A DNA stretch of 13,832 nt from JBELMB01 sp042088665 (GTDB taxonomy: Bacteria > Pseudomonadota > Alphaproteobacteria > Rhodobacterales > Rhodobacteraceae). Each line of letters begins with the position of its first letter. Position 1 is the stretch's first letter. The translations under genes were made by a program, and so were the position numbers. The stretch is from contig JBELMB010000138.1 of NCBI GenBank assembly GCA_042088665.1, positions 1 to 13,832 on the forward strand, written 5' to 3'. Below are positions 1 through 11,100 of this stretch, piece after piece. The notes below the pieces were generated by a model, which saw nothing but the letters and a program-made list of their open reading frames with translations, had not been told where the DNA came from and made no database searches.

Positions 1-1894
1 TACCGCAGGTCTGGAAGTCGGACTGTCCAGCGATGCCACCCAAATCTTCGAGGAACAGCTGACGCTGGGGCGCGGCACGGACCACCGAATTCCGGTTGAG
101 CTGGAAGCCGAGGACATTCTGGTGGCAACGACCTATGCGCTCGGAGACGATCTCGACACCACATTGACGCTATACTCGGCCGATGGCGATGTAATCGCCA
201 CGAATGACGACATGCAGCCGGGTGATCTCAATTCGCAGATCATCTTCCAGGCCGACACGGCCATGCGCGTCGAGGTCGAGCCGGGCACATTCAACAATGC
301 CGGCTCCGGTGATATCATTCTCTCGCTGGCCACCGACCCGCACGCGCCGATACCATTCGACTTCTCCACCATCGAAGGCGAACTCATCGAAAGCCATACC
401 GGCCAGATCGACAGCGAAACACAAGAGCATGCCTATCCGATCGAGTTGAGCGCCGGGCAAACAATCTACGCCGTCGCGGAAACCACCAGCGGCGATCTCG
501 ACACGGTCCTGCGCCTGCTGGACCCGGCGGGCAATCCGGTGGCGCTGAATGATGACCGCGGTGATGGCTCGCTCAACTCCGCCGTCGCACACACGGCCCG
601 CGAAAGCGGCACCTATACCGTCTCCATGGAACGCTATCGCAGCGGCGACAGCGCGGGCGAGTTCCAGCTCCAGGTCCTCGATGTTGATCGCTCGGTCATG
701 CAGCTTCTTCAGGACCTGCTTGATCGCGTGGTAACCCTGAGCGGTGAAACCCGTATCATCACGACAGACGACTTCGTCGTTCACTACACGCTTGATGGTG
801 TCGACGCGTCCTCTGAAGACTATGCGATCCAGGTCGGCGATGTGCTGCAGGACATGCTCGATATTCAGGTTGATCGCATGGGCTGGGTAGAACCGGTGCG
901 AGACGAGGATGGAATGTATCGCGCGTTCATTGCGGACGCCGATGGCTCCATGGGCGTGACCTATCCGGTACAAATTATTTTCGACAATCCCAACACCGAC
1001 AAGCGTGAACATACAGCCGCGCGCACCGTCTTTCTGATCGAAAACGACTTCCGTGGACTGGGCAAGGAGGCCTCGGTCTTCAGCCTGATGCGCGCCACGG
1101 CAACACACGAGTTCAACCACGTCGTCCAGTTCGGATACGATTCCGAGGAAGCGCTCGGCTGGCTGTATGAATCCACGGCTTCGTGGATTGAAACGGTCAC
1201 TGTCGGAGCCGATCAGGATGCGACGGATTACGTCTCTACCGACTATGAGGCTCCGGAAATCTGCTGGACGACCAATGAGGGCGGCTATGACTACGCCCAA
1301 TGGACGCTGCTCCAGTCCATTGCGGACGTGCACGGTGAGAACATGGTTGTTCGTTTCTGGGAGAACACCGTTGACCTGGACGGGTTCGAGACCATGTCGA
1401 CCGAGCTCGAGGCGGCCAACACGACCCTGCTGGATGCAGTGATGCGCTGGCGTGCCCAGAACTTCGCGCGCGATTACGAACTCGCTCCACATTTCGACAC
1501 CACGGTCCGCCTTCAGCATACATTGAGTGAGGAAGGTCGCTGGACCACCAAGGGTGGGCTGGAGCAAACCGGTGCGAATTACATCGAGCTGGCCCTGGAC
1601 GGCCGTTACAATATTGCGGTCGAGAGTGACGCCAATCTTGAACTGGTCGCGCTCTCGCAGTCTGGAAACCAGGTTCATGTCACCCCGTTGGGAAATGAGG
1701 GTGTCGTCGACACGACGAACAATGACTATACGGCCCTGATGGTATTCAACCGCGCTTTGCCAGACACGCCGGGCGATTGTTCCGGCGCCGGCTATTCACT
1801 GGCGATTTCGTCCAGCCGGGCGGGGGTCGCATCGCCGGCCTACAGCTTCAGCGCCGAACATTTCACGCCGCTGGTTGGTATCGAAGGCAACTAG
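1..1894 (+). CDS. Putative secreted zinc metallopeptidase with two PPC domains (5'-truncated)
   Basis: The frame is open from base 2 to a TAG at 1892-1894, giving 630 visible residues. The GTG at 122 is not the start, because the 40 codons before it complete the first PPC domain. Two PPC-type beta-sandwich domains are seen at about 50-340 and 375-680; each has a DLDT...L core followed by an NDD turn (DLDTTLTLYSADGD and DLDTVLRLLDPAGN). From about 760 the sequence reads like the MXAN_6640-type putative metalloprotease family: FVVHYTLDG, then HEFNHVVQFGYD with HEFNH at 1106-1120, then WLYESTASWIE. The two His are predicted zinc ligands and the motif Glu the catalytic base. Glu at 1169-1171, 21 residues after the first His, is the likely third ligand (gluzincin pattern). 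PPC domains usually mark exported proteins, so a secreted protease is expected, but no signal peptide is visible. The family name is from memory of motifs; substrate unknown. It converges on the autotransporter gene and does not share its transcript. Confidence 0.72.
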   Translation, partial: TAGLEVGLSSDATQIFEEQLTLGRGTDHRIPVELEAEDILVATTYALGDDLDTTLTLYSADGDVIATNDDMQPGDLNSQIIFQADTAMRVEVEPGTFNNAGSGDIILSLATDPHAPIPFDFSTIEGELIESHTGQIDSETQEHAYPIELSAGQTIYAVAETTSGDLDTVLRLLDPAGNPVALNDDRGDGSLNSAVAHTARESGTYTVSMERYRSGDSAGEFQLQVLDVDRSVMQLLQDLLDRVVTLSGETRIITTDDFVVHYTLDGVDASSEDYAIQVGDVLQDMLDIQVDRMGWVEPVRDEDGMYRAFIADADGSMGVTYPVQIIFDNPNTDKREHTAARTVFLIENDFRGLGKEASVFSLMRATATHEFNHVVQFGYDSEEALGWLYESTASWIETVTVGADQDATDYVSTDYEAPEICWTTNEGGYDYAQWTLLQSIADVHGENMVVRFWENTVDLDGFETMSTELEAANTTLLDAVMRWRAQNFARDYELAPHFDTTVRLQHTLSEEGRWTTKGGLEQTGANYIELALDGRYNIAVESDANLELVALSQSGNQVHVTPLGNEGVVDTTNNDYTALMVFNRALPDTPGDCSGAGYSLAISSSRAGVASPAYSFSAEHFTPLVGIEGN

Positions 1895-1899
1895 ATGAA

Positions 1900-1935
1900 A
1901 AGAGGCGCTGACCCAGGTCAGCGCCTCTTCTTCAT
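1900..1935. terminator. Hairpin terminator after the metallopeptidase gene, possibly bidirectional
   Basis: A perfect 13-bp stem pairs 1900-1912 with 1917-1929 (arm AAGAGGCGCTGAC), closing a CCAG loop. It begins 5 bases after the stop codon. On the plus strand it is followed by a pyrimidine-rich CTTCATTCTAT, a weak U-tract. Read on the minus strand the stem is followed by a short T-run (TCTTTTC), so it may also catch readthrough from the convergent autotransporter gene. Confidence 0.8.
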
Positions 1936-1941
1936 TCTATG

Positions 1942-1965
1942 GCCACAAGGCCCCGGCCTGGTGGC
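1942..1965. other. Weak imperfect hairpin in the convergent intergenic gap
   Basis: GCCAC at 1942-1946 pairs with GTGGC at 1961-1965. One mismatch follows, then AGGC with GCCT around a CCCG loop. No T-run follows on either strand. It may be chance in GC-rich DNA. The rest of the 1895-2112 gap, outside the two terminators, shows no ORF, promoter or repeat that I can support. Confidence 0.25.
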
Positions 1966-2054
1966 ATTGATCAAGCCCATCGCTGACGTCTGACAGGCCG
2001 GCTTGTCCGCAGGTCCTGTGGCACCGCTGTAAAAATGCCGACCACTTCCAAGAC

Positions 2055-2091
2055 ATAAAAAAGGGGCGGGAGATCTGATCTCCCGCCCCTC
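2055..2091 (-). terminator. Strong rho-independent terminator of the autotransporter gene
   Basis: A perfect 13-bp GC-rich stem pairs 2062-2074 with 2078-2090 (arm AGGGGCGGGAGAT) around a CTG loop. Read on the minus strand, the stem is followed at once by a run of six Ts. It lies 22 bases downstream of the minus-strand TAG at 2113-2115. On the plus strand the following bases (CATTTC) are a poor U-tract, so its main job is ending the minus-strand transcript. Confidence 0.92.
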
Positions 2092-2112
2092 ATTTCAGAT
2101 CTTGTGTCAGGC

Positions 2113-5100
2113 CTAGAACCGCACGCCGAGCTGGAAGCCCGCCTGGTGGTTGTCGGTCGTCTCACCGTATTCGCCACGATAGCTGAAGGAGAGGTTCACC
2201 CGGTCGCCCTGGATAAACTCGATTCCGGCGTCGAACGTGTACATCTCCTGGTCGATCTGCGTTTCGATGATCGCCGGGATCACGCCGGCCGGGGCTTCGG
2301 CGAAGCTCATCGGCAGACCGAGATAATCGTCCGAGTGCAAACGCCCTCCCAGGGTCGCGCTGGCACGGAACTCACGGCCATCCTCGTACGCGCGGGTCCA
2401 GCCGAACTCCACGGCCGGGCTACCGATCACCATCCAGTCACTATCGCCATCCGAGCGCATGCCGATGCCGTCCGCGCCGGTTTCATTGAAACCGTTGTGG
2501 ATCAGGTTCGTGAAGCTCAGATCAGCCCGCGGCAGGATGTAGAAGCCATTGTCGAACTCGGTCATCAGGCCAGAGCGAACACGTAGATCCACATATCCCG
2601 CTTCCGGCTCGCTCACGGCGACTTGCGGCTCGAAGACATTGATCAAACGCACGGTATCATACTTCATCCAGCCGCCGCTGAGCGTGGCTGCGAGGATGCC
2701 TCCGCCGTGGAAGTCACGATTGATCGTGGCCCCCAGGGTCACACCCTCGCCATTGGTGCCGGCGCGGGTTCCATCGATGTCGTGATAGTTCACGGACTCG
2801 TATCCGATGGCTGCGCCAGCGGTCCAGGTGTCGTTGATCGGACGCTGGAAACCAGCCCGGACCGAGAAGGTATCCGCCTGGGTCGAGAAACGTTCGAAGG
2901 AACGGTCACGGTCTGCGGTTCCAACATCCATGCGCGACCAGTTGCACTCTTCTTCGGAACGCATCGAAGACGGTGTACCGCAATTGATGAGGTCGTCAGA
3001 GAAGGACAGGCTGGTATTGGTCAGACCCTGCAGCACCGCAACATGCGGCTCCGGGTTCAGCTCCGTCATGATGTATTTGTACAGATCTTCATCCTGCAGA
3101 TTGCCGAGCCATGCCAGCAGGCGTCCCGTACCTTCCGCGCCACCGACATCCAGATTGGAGTCCATGTGCGCGCCCAGCGAACGCTCATTGCGGTTGAGGC
3201 CGTCCACGCCACCGAAGTCGGTATCAATATCCAGCATGACACGGTTGGCTTCAGCGCGGATTGAGAAGTCCACAGCCAGAGTATCCGTGATCTCCAGACC
3301 ATTATCCGTCGCGCTTCCACCGGTTGAAGTGAACAGCGGGATCGGATCATTGTCGGAGAGCCAGATGAAGGTCACATCCCCGGTTCCGTCGACCGTCACA
3401 TCCCCGGTCAGGGTGACGTGGTCATAGTCATACGGTCCATAGGCCACATCAAACACCAGGTGACCATCCGCCGTCTGGACATAGTCACCGTCCAGAGCGA
3501 CCTCGTTGATGACGCGGGCACCATAGAAGATGTTGGTTTGTGGGTCGCCGTCGGCATCGAGATTGTAGAAGGTCTCGCCTGCACGCAGATCGATCGGACG
3601 GATCGTCGCCGACAGTCCCATCAGGAAGTTGCCGTCATTGGTGAACGTACCACCTGATACAGCCGGCATGTTCGCCGTCAGGTCACGCTGAACCTGGACA
3701 GGCGGTGTGAAGGCCTCTGCCGACGTCACCGCGAAACCATACGCCGTGTCCGTCTCCAGAAGGTCCTGGACGGGCGCAAAGCCCTTGTCATCACTGGCCG
3801 CTGCCACATCGATATCCTGGACCTGGACCGTGCCCTTATTGTTGGTCATGAGCAGATCCGACGTCGGAATGGCGGGCGCGGTGCTGTCCTGGACCATCAC
3901 AAGCGGCTTGTCGCTGGACACGGTCGATACAGTATCCTGAACCTGGACCAGACCCTTGTCGCCCGTGACAACTGTCAGGGGTTCCTGCGGCGAGGTCGGT
4001 TGCGGCCCACCCAGATCGATTGTGTTGTAGGCGACGAAAGTCGCATCGAGCTGGTTGTTGAAGGCATTGAGGCCCGAACCCAGATCGATATTGCCGACCA
4101 CAAGGCCGGTATTGTTGACCGTATCATTGCCGGTCGTGCTTTCGATCGCCCAGGTCGATACAGCGGAAAGCGTGCCATTGGTGGTCAGCACATTGTTCGC
4201 ACCGCCATCGAAGAAGACGCCGCGTCCAATGCCACTGCCACCGCGGACAAATCCATCGAGCGTGCCGATGATGTCGCCTGCTCCATCAGCACCGACGCTC
4301 TGTGCGAAAATCGACGTTGAGTCAGCCTGTGTGGTCCAGATGTCACCCGTAACGGCAAATTCGATCGCGCCACCGGCTCCAGCACCGCCGGAAGTTCCGG
4401 CGAAAGCGCCATCAATCCAGCCACCGCCGCCACCGATGGACTGAAGGATCAAACCGTAGGTGCCTTCGCCCTCTGTGATGATGGAACCGTCCTGGAAGAA
4501 GCTGATTGCCCCACCATCGCCTGATCCTTCGCCGGTCAGAAGATAGTCAACCGTTTCCGCATCCGCCACGATTGCGCCGCCGCCGCCGCCAATGGACTGC
4601 AGAAGCACACCATGAGCGCGCGCGCCGGTCGTGCCGATGAGCCCGCTGCTGGAGACATTGATACTGCCGCCATCGCCGCTCGCACCATTCTGACCGCCCA
4701 GGGTCACGCCGACAACGTCAGAACCCGTGACCTGGCCATAACCACCGCCGGCACCGATCGACTGACCGACGATGCCGATCGAACGATCACCCAGGGTAAT
4801 GCTGCCGTCGGAGAATGTGCCGCTGACAGAGCCGCCATCAAGAACCGAACCGCCATTGGCGCCCAGGGAGAAGCGGGTTGCGTGCAGCGACTGGTCAACC
4901 GCATCGATATTGGCGCTGGCAAAACCGCCACCGCCGCCGATGGATTGCAGCACCGCTGCAGGGGAGAGCGTCCCTGTGGTCATCACACTACCCGACTGGG
5001 ACCGGGCGACGTCGCCGCCACGTTCGGTCGCGCCGTTCGTGCTACCAAGGTAGAGATCTACCGGCCCAAGCAAGGCGCCGGACGGAGCCGTGGGACTGAC

Positions 5101-8100
5101 CAGGCCCAGGCCACCACCTCCGCCAAGGGACTGAAGGATCAGGCCCGGGGAGTTGGTGCCCGTCGTCAGCAGGTCACCGGTGTGAACGCTGTCGACATCA
5201 CCGCCATTATTGTTGACGCCGTTGATACCACCCAGGTCAAGTCGCACATCGACCGGAGCCGGTGCCGGCGCGCTGAGCGGTGTCCCGCCATCAGCTGACA
5301 GGGTGAGGGGCGTGTTCGGGGTCGTCGGTGTTGCACCGATGGACGCGATGATGCTGGCCTGACCGCCGCCGCCGCCAATGGACTGAACAAGCGAAGCGGT
5401 GGAGTTGTTGCCACCGGCCTGGAACGTGCCCGTCGAATTGACCGTGACGAGTTCGGAATTCATGTCAGACGTGTCCTGGGCACCCGCACGGGCTGCGACC
5501 AGAGGATCGGCCGGACTGTCATCTGGGTCCGGCGAGAGGGAGCCATAGATCGGCAGGCTCGGATCGCCAGAAAGATCGGTGATGCCTTCGAAGTTCAGCT
5601 GCAGAGTACCGCCGCCGCCATTGATGCTTTCCGCCTTGATGGCCTGAGAACCTTCACCAAGAACCGTGATGTCTCCGGAATGGTTCACCGTCACAGAACC
5701 GCCCGCGCCACCGATGCCGCCACCGACCGCGCCGACGAGAGCCGACAGCGTATTCGAGGTTACAAAGGTTGTGGGCTCACCGGTGAGGGCGAAGCCCATG
5801 CTGGCATTACCGCCGCCGCCACCGATGGACTGAGCGACAATGCCGTGTGCATTCGCGCCGCGAGTGACGATTTGGCCGGAATTGTTGACGACAACATCGC
5901 CGCCATCACCGCCATCGCCACCGACGCCGCCAATGGCGATCAGAGGCGTGCCCGAGGTCGTACCGATAGAAACATTTGCCGCGATGACCATGCCGCCATT
6001 GCCGCCGCCGCCGCCGATGGACTGGGCGAGAATGCCGTGAGCACCATCGCCGGTCGTATCGATAAGGCCACCATTGTCCACGACGACAGCGCCGCCATCG
6101 CCACCGGTGCCGCCGGAACCACCAATATTGAGGCCAAACAGGCCGGCGCTTTGAGAAGCAACCTGACCGGTCACCGAGATGATGGAGCTGCCATTACCGC
6201 CGCCGCCGCCAAGCGACTGCGCGAAGATACCGTAGGAGCGATCGCCTTGCGTGACGATTGTGCCGCTGTCGGCAACACCGGCGAGGACCGTATTCTCGAC
6301 CTCTACCGCGCCACCATCGCCGCCCGTGCCACCGCTGCCGCCAAAGTTCAGCGTTACCGCCAGGCTGTTATCCTGGGATCCGCTAAGGCCGAGATTGGCA
6401 TCGATGATGATGCCACCATCGCCGCCACCGCCGCCGATGGAGTTCGCACTGACGCCGGAGCTGTCATCGCCTACGGTGACGATTGCGCCGGTATTGGCCA
6501 CGTCAACCATGCCGCCATCACCACCCGTACCAGCATCGCCGCCACGGTTGATGTCGAGCGTGAGCTCATTCGCTGTTGAGGCCGCGTCCCAGATCATGAC
6601 GGCACCGCCATCACCACCACCGCCACCGATGGACTGCGCGCGGATCCCGTTCGAGGAATCACCCGAGGTGCCGATCAGACCACTATTGTTGACCGCTACC
6701 GTATTGCCATCATTGCCGACACCGCCGATGCCACCGACATTGATATTGAGCCCCATTGACTGGCTGTCACGCGCACTCGGGTCGTCCGGAATCTCGACGT
6801 TGAAAATATTGCCGCCGGTTCCGCCACCGCCACCAATGGACTGCGCGAGAATAGCGTCTGCGCGATCACCAAAGGTCAGGATAGTACCTTCATGGTCGAC
6901 CAGAACCGTGCCCGGTGTTCCGCCGGTACCGCCTTCACCGCCGACATTGACGAAGAGCGCCAGGTCGCTTTGCGTGATGACATTGAAGACGGCGCCACCG
7001 GATCCACCGGAGCCGCCGATGGACTGGGCGTGGATGCCGATGGAATCGTCGCCCGTCGTCTGGATCAGGCTGTCAGAGCTGGTGGTCTCGACAGTGACAT
7101 TGCCGGCTGTGCCGCCCACAACACCGTCATGACCAACGGCTACCGAAACGCCGCCACTGGTTTCGCCATCACTGGTGGACGCACCCAGGGCGACCGTCGT
7201 GGCACTGGATGCGCCGCCGCCGCCGCCTACGGACTGCGCGAAAATGCCCTTTGCCGCGTCGCCGCTGGTGTAGATCTCGCCTTCGTAATCGACATCGACC
7301 GTGTCGGCCGTTCCGGCTGCACCGCCTTCAACGCCAACGATGATGTCGATATTATTGCTGGCGCCATATCCCATCACGAAATCTGTGCCGGCATTACCAC
7401 CGCCGCCACCGATGGACTGGGCGTGAATGCCGTGGGAGTTGTCGCCCTGAGTGACAATGTCACCGATATGGGAGAGATCGACGGAGCTACCACTGCCGCC
7501 CGAGCCCGTTCCACCGCCAACGGCGATGTTGAGCACGTTTGCATCCTTGGTCAGACCCGCGCCGACATTGTAGCTGGCGCTACCACCGCCACCACCGATC
7601 GACTGCGCGAAGACGGCCGTGGAATCATTGCCTTGCGTAATGACATTGCCGTTGTGGTCGACCGTGACAGCCGCACCATTTCCGGCTGCTGCCCCGCTGC
7701 CACCAACCACGATATTGGCTGCGGCTGCATTGTCGGTCGGACCCGCAGAGGTCGTCACAACAATCGAGAAATTCATGCCGGCATTACCGCCGCCACCGCC
7801 AATGGACTGGGCGATGATCGCGCCGGAATCGTCACCAAAGGTCTGCACCAGGCCGGCATTCGGCGTCATCGCGCCGCCGACATCGTCATAACCACGGATC
7901 AGGGTCACTGCGCCGGCATTGCCGCCTGCACCACCAGAACCGCCGACACCCGCAGAGAGCGGGCTGCCACCCGGCGCCAGATTGGCCGTGATGTTCATAC
8001 CACCCTGGCCGCCGCCGCCGCCGATGGACTGGGCAACAATACCGTGGGAATTGCCGGTATAGGTCTCGGAAACAAGATCGCCAGTGCCGGCGTCGATCGC

Positions 8101-11100
8101 GGCATTGATGAAGATATTGCCGGTCGAGTGCAGTGTCACATCGCCGGCATCAGCACCGTCTCCGGCAGAGCCACCGACGCCGACCGCAACCGACACGCCG
8201 TCCAGCGCACTTGAGCCGGAGGAACCGGCCAACGTAGCGGAAGCCGTCAGGTTGAAGGCGCCGGAGCCACCGCCACCCGCGACGGATTGCGCCAGAACAC
8301 CAATCGAGTGCTGGCCCTCGACGAAGACCTGCCCATTATGCGTAACGCTGACGTCACCGGAGATATTGCCGGACCCGCCGTAACCGCCAATGCCGACGTT
8401 GACCGAAGGTTCATTGGTGCCGCTGTTCGGCGTCAGGCTGCCCGAGACGTTGAAACCGCCCGAACCGCCGCCACCACCGACCGACTGGGCGAGAATACCG
8501 CGGGAATTATTGCCACCGGCAAAGACATCCGCATCGATATCCGCCGTGACCGTGGTGGCCGTGCCACCGTCAGCACCAAAGCCGCCGACACCGACCGTCA
8601 GGGCGCCGTCCTGCGCGATAGAGCCGGAAATATTGAAGCCGCCATTACCGCCGCCGCCCCCGATGGACTGGACAATAATCGCCGAACGATCATCACCGGT
8701 CGCGATGACCTCGGCAGTCGTATCGCTGACGTCCCGCAGGGTGAGGTCGGCCGTGCCCGCATTGCCACCGGCACCGCCGAAGCCACCGATACCAATGGTG
8801 GCTGTGCGACTGCTGCTGCCGCCGCCGGGCGACATGGTCAGGGCAATATTGCCCGTGACGTTGAAGCCGCCATTGCCGCCGCCGCCACCAATGGATTGAA
8901 CGACGACACCGTTCGATCCGCCCGCACGTTCACGATACTCTTCTGAAAGCACAACGGTTCGGTCGATGCCGAAGCCAAAGTCCGCCAGGTTGATGGAGAC
9001 TTCAGGGACAATTTCATCGGACTCCAGGCCGCGGGCCCAGACATTGCCGGTCACGTCTGCAGATACATTGCCGGCATTGCCGCCATCACCGCCGAAACCA
9101 CCGATACCCAATGCGAGGCCGGCGGAGGAGCCGCCCGTCGTGCCGGAGATGTTTCCGGTGACGTTGAAGCCGCCATTACCGCCGCCGCCGCCGAGGGACT
9201 GGACAAAAATACCGTCTGAATTGGCGCCATCTGTCGAAGTGTCGCCGAAACGGTCGAGATCAACCCAGGACGCATTGCCTGCGCCGCCGCCAAAACCGCC
9301 AATGCCGACACCCAGCGTACCTGTCGTGCCCTGCCCAAAGGCGAGGGAACCGGTGATATTAAAGCCGCCATTGCCGCCGCCACCGCCAAGCGATTGAGCG
9401 ATAACACCTTCGGCATTGTCACCAGAGGTGATGTAGGTTCCCGTGACCGAGCCGTCGACATAGCTGGCACTGCCGCCGTCGCCCCCGAACCCGCCGACAC
9501 CGACACCGAGCGTGCCAGACATGCTGGAAGAGGCTGTAAAGCTGATACCGCCAGTGACGTTGAAACCGCCATTACCACCGGAACCGCCGAGGGACTGCAT
9601 CATCGCGCCAAAGGAATTATCGCCGAAGGTCGTGACATCGCCGTCCAGCGTACCCATCACATAGCCGGCATCACCGCCACCGCCGGCAAAGCCGCCAATG
9701 CCAACGCCGACCGTGCCGGATGCCCCATTGGAGAGCGTGATCCCGCCAGTGACATTAAAGCCGCCATTGCCGCCACCGCCTGCGATGGACTGCAAGAGGG
9801 CGCCATGGGCGTCATCGCCCCGCGTGAAGATATTGCCGGTCATGCCGACATCGACGTAGGAGCTGTCGCCCCCATCGCCGCCAAAGCCGCCGACACCGAC
9901 GCCGAGATTGCCGGCGCCGCCGCCGAGTGAACCGGCTATGCCACCGGACACGTTGAAGGCGCCGTTACCGCCGCCACCGCCAAGCGATTGATAAGTTAAA
10001 CCAAATGAACGATCGCCCGAGGTGTAGACATCAGACGTCAAGGTACCGGTTGCCGACCCTGATGATCCTCCATCGCCACCGAAACCGCCGACACCGACCA
10101 TGAGGTTGCCGGAAACGGAGTTGGAGACAGCGATGCCTGCGGAGACGTTGAAGCCGCCATTACCGCCGCCGCCACCGACGGACTGGACCAGGATCGCCCC
10201 GGCATCATCGGCGAATGTGTCACCCAGGGCGTCAACGCCGGTCCAGACATCACCATTGATATTACCAACAACGGCCGATCCGGAACCGCCATCACCCCCG
10301 CCGCCGCCGATACCGACGCCGACATTGCCGGCCCCGCCAGCGCTCAGGGAAATTCCGGCATTGACGGAGAAGCCGCCATTACCGCCGCCGCCACCGATGG
10401 ACTGGACCACAACGCCGCGGGCGCTGTCTCCCGCGGTCGCCACGCCAAGCAGCGTATTGCCGGTGTCGGACACTCCCCGGTTGAGGTCGAGCGTCGCGCC
10501 ACCCGCGCTGCCGCCGCCGCCGCCAATACCACCGACCGACACACCGATCGAACCGGCTGCACCACCGGAGAAAGCGACCTGGATATTACCGGCTATGGCA
10601 AAGCCGCCATTACCACCGCCACCACCGACGGACTGCGAGATGATGCCATCAGACTGGTCACCATCGGTTACCGTCGTGCCGATTGCATCGAGATTAACCT
10701 GGCCGGACGTTCCACCGTCGCCGCCGGAACCACCGACACCGACAGACACACCCACCGAGAGGTTCGGGCTGACGCCAATATTGCCCGCGACGGAGAAACC
10801 GCCATTACCGCCGCCGCCTCCGACGGACTGGGCCACGATGGCATCGGACTGGTCACCATTCGTATAGACGTCGCCATTCACATCAGCCGTGACAGCGCCA
10901 CCTGTACCGCCGTCGCCGCCGGCACCGCCAACACCGACAGAGACGCCGATCGCGCCGCCCGGAATGCCGATGAAGCCGGTCGAGCCGGTGATCGTGCCAG
11001 AGACGTTGAAGCCGCCATTACCGCCGCCGCCGCCGACAGACTGCGCAAGAAAGCCACCGGACTGGTCGCCGTGCGTGGTGATGGATGCGGCCGTCGCATT

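Noticed and set aside
122..124. GTG as the start codon of the metallopeptidase
   Set aside because: It falls inside the first PPC domain; the 40 codons upstream are in frame and give the expected N-terminal half of the domain.
170..1678. Long minus-strand open frame (502 codons) opposite the metallopeptidase
   Set aside because: It is antisense to a gene with clear PPC and zinc motifs, shows no recognisable domain, and such open antisense frames are common in GC-rich DNA.
6892..8214. Long plus-strand open frame (440 codons) opposite the autotransporter
   Set aside because: Its Ala/Thr/Arg/Asp-rich repetitive protein is the mirror image of the Gly repeats; no domain or independent coding sign is seen.
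10100..10867. Plus-strand frame encoding a periodic PPLPPPPPTDW-like proline-rich protein
   Set aside because: It reads the complement of GGC/GGT codons and QS motifs as Pro runs. The repeat period equals that of the real gene, so it is a shadow. Several similar frames occur from 6251 to 12898.
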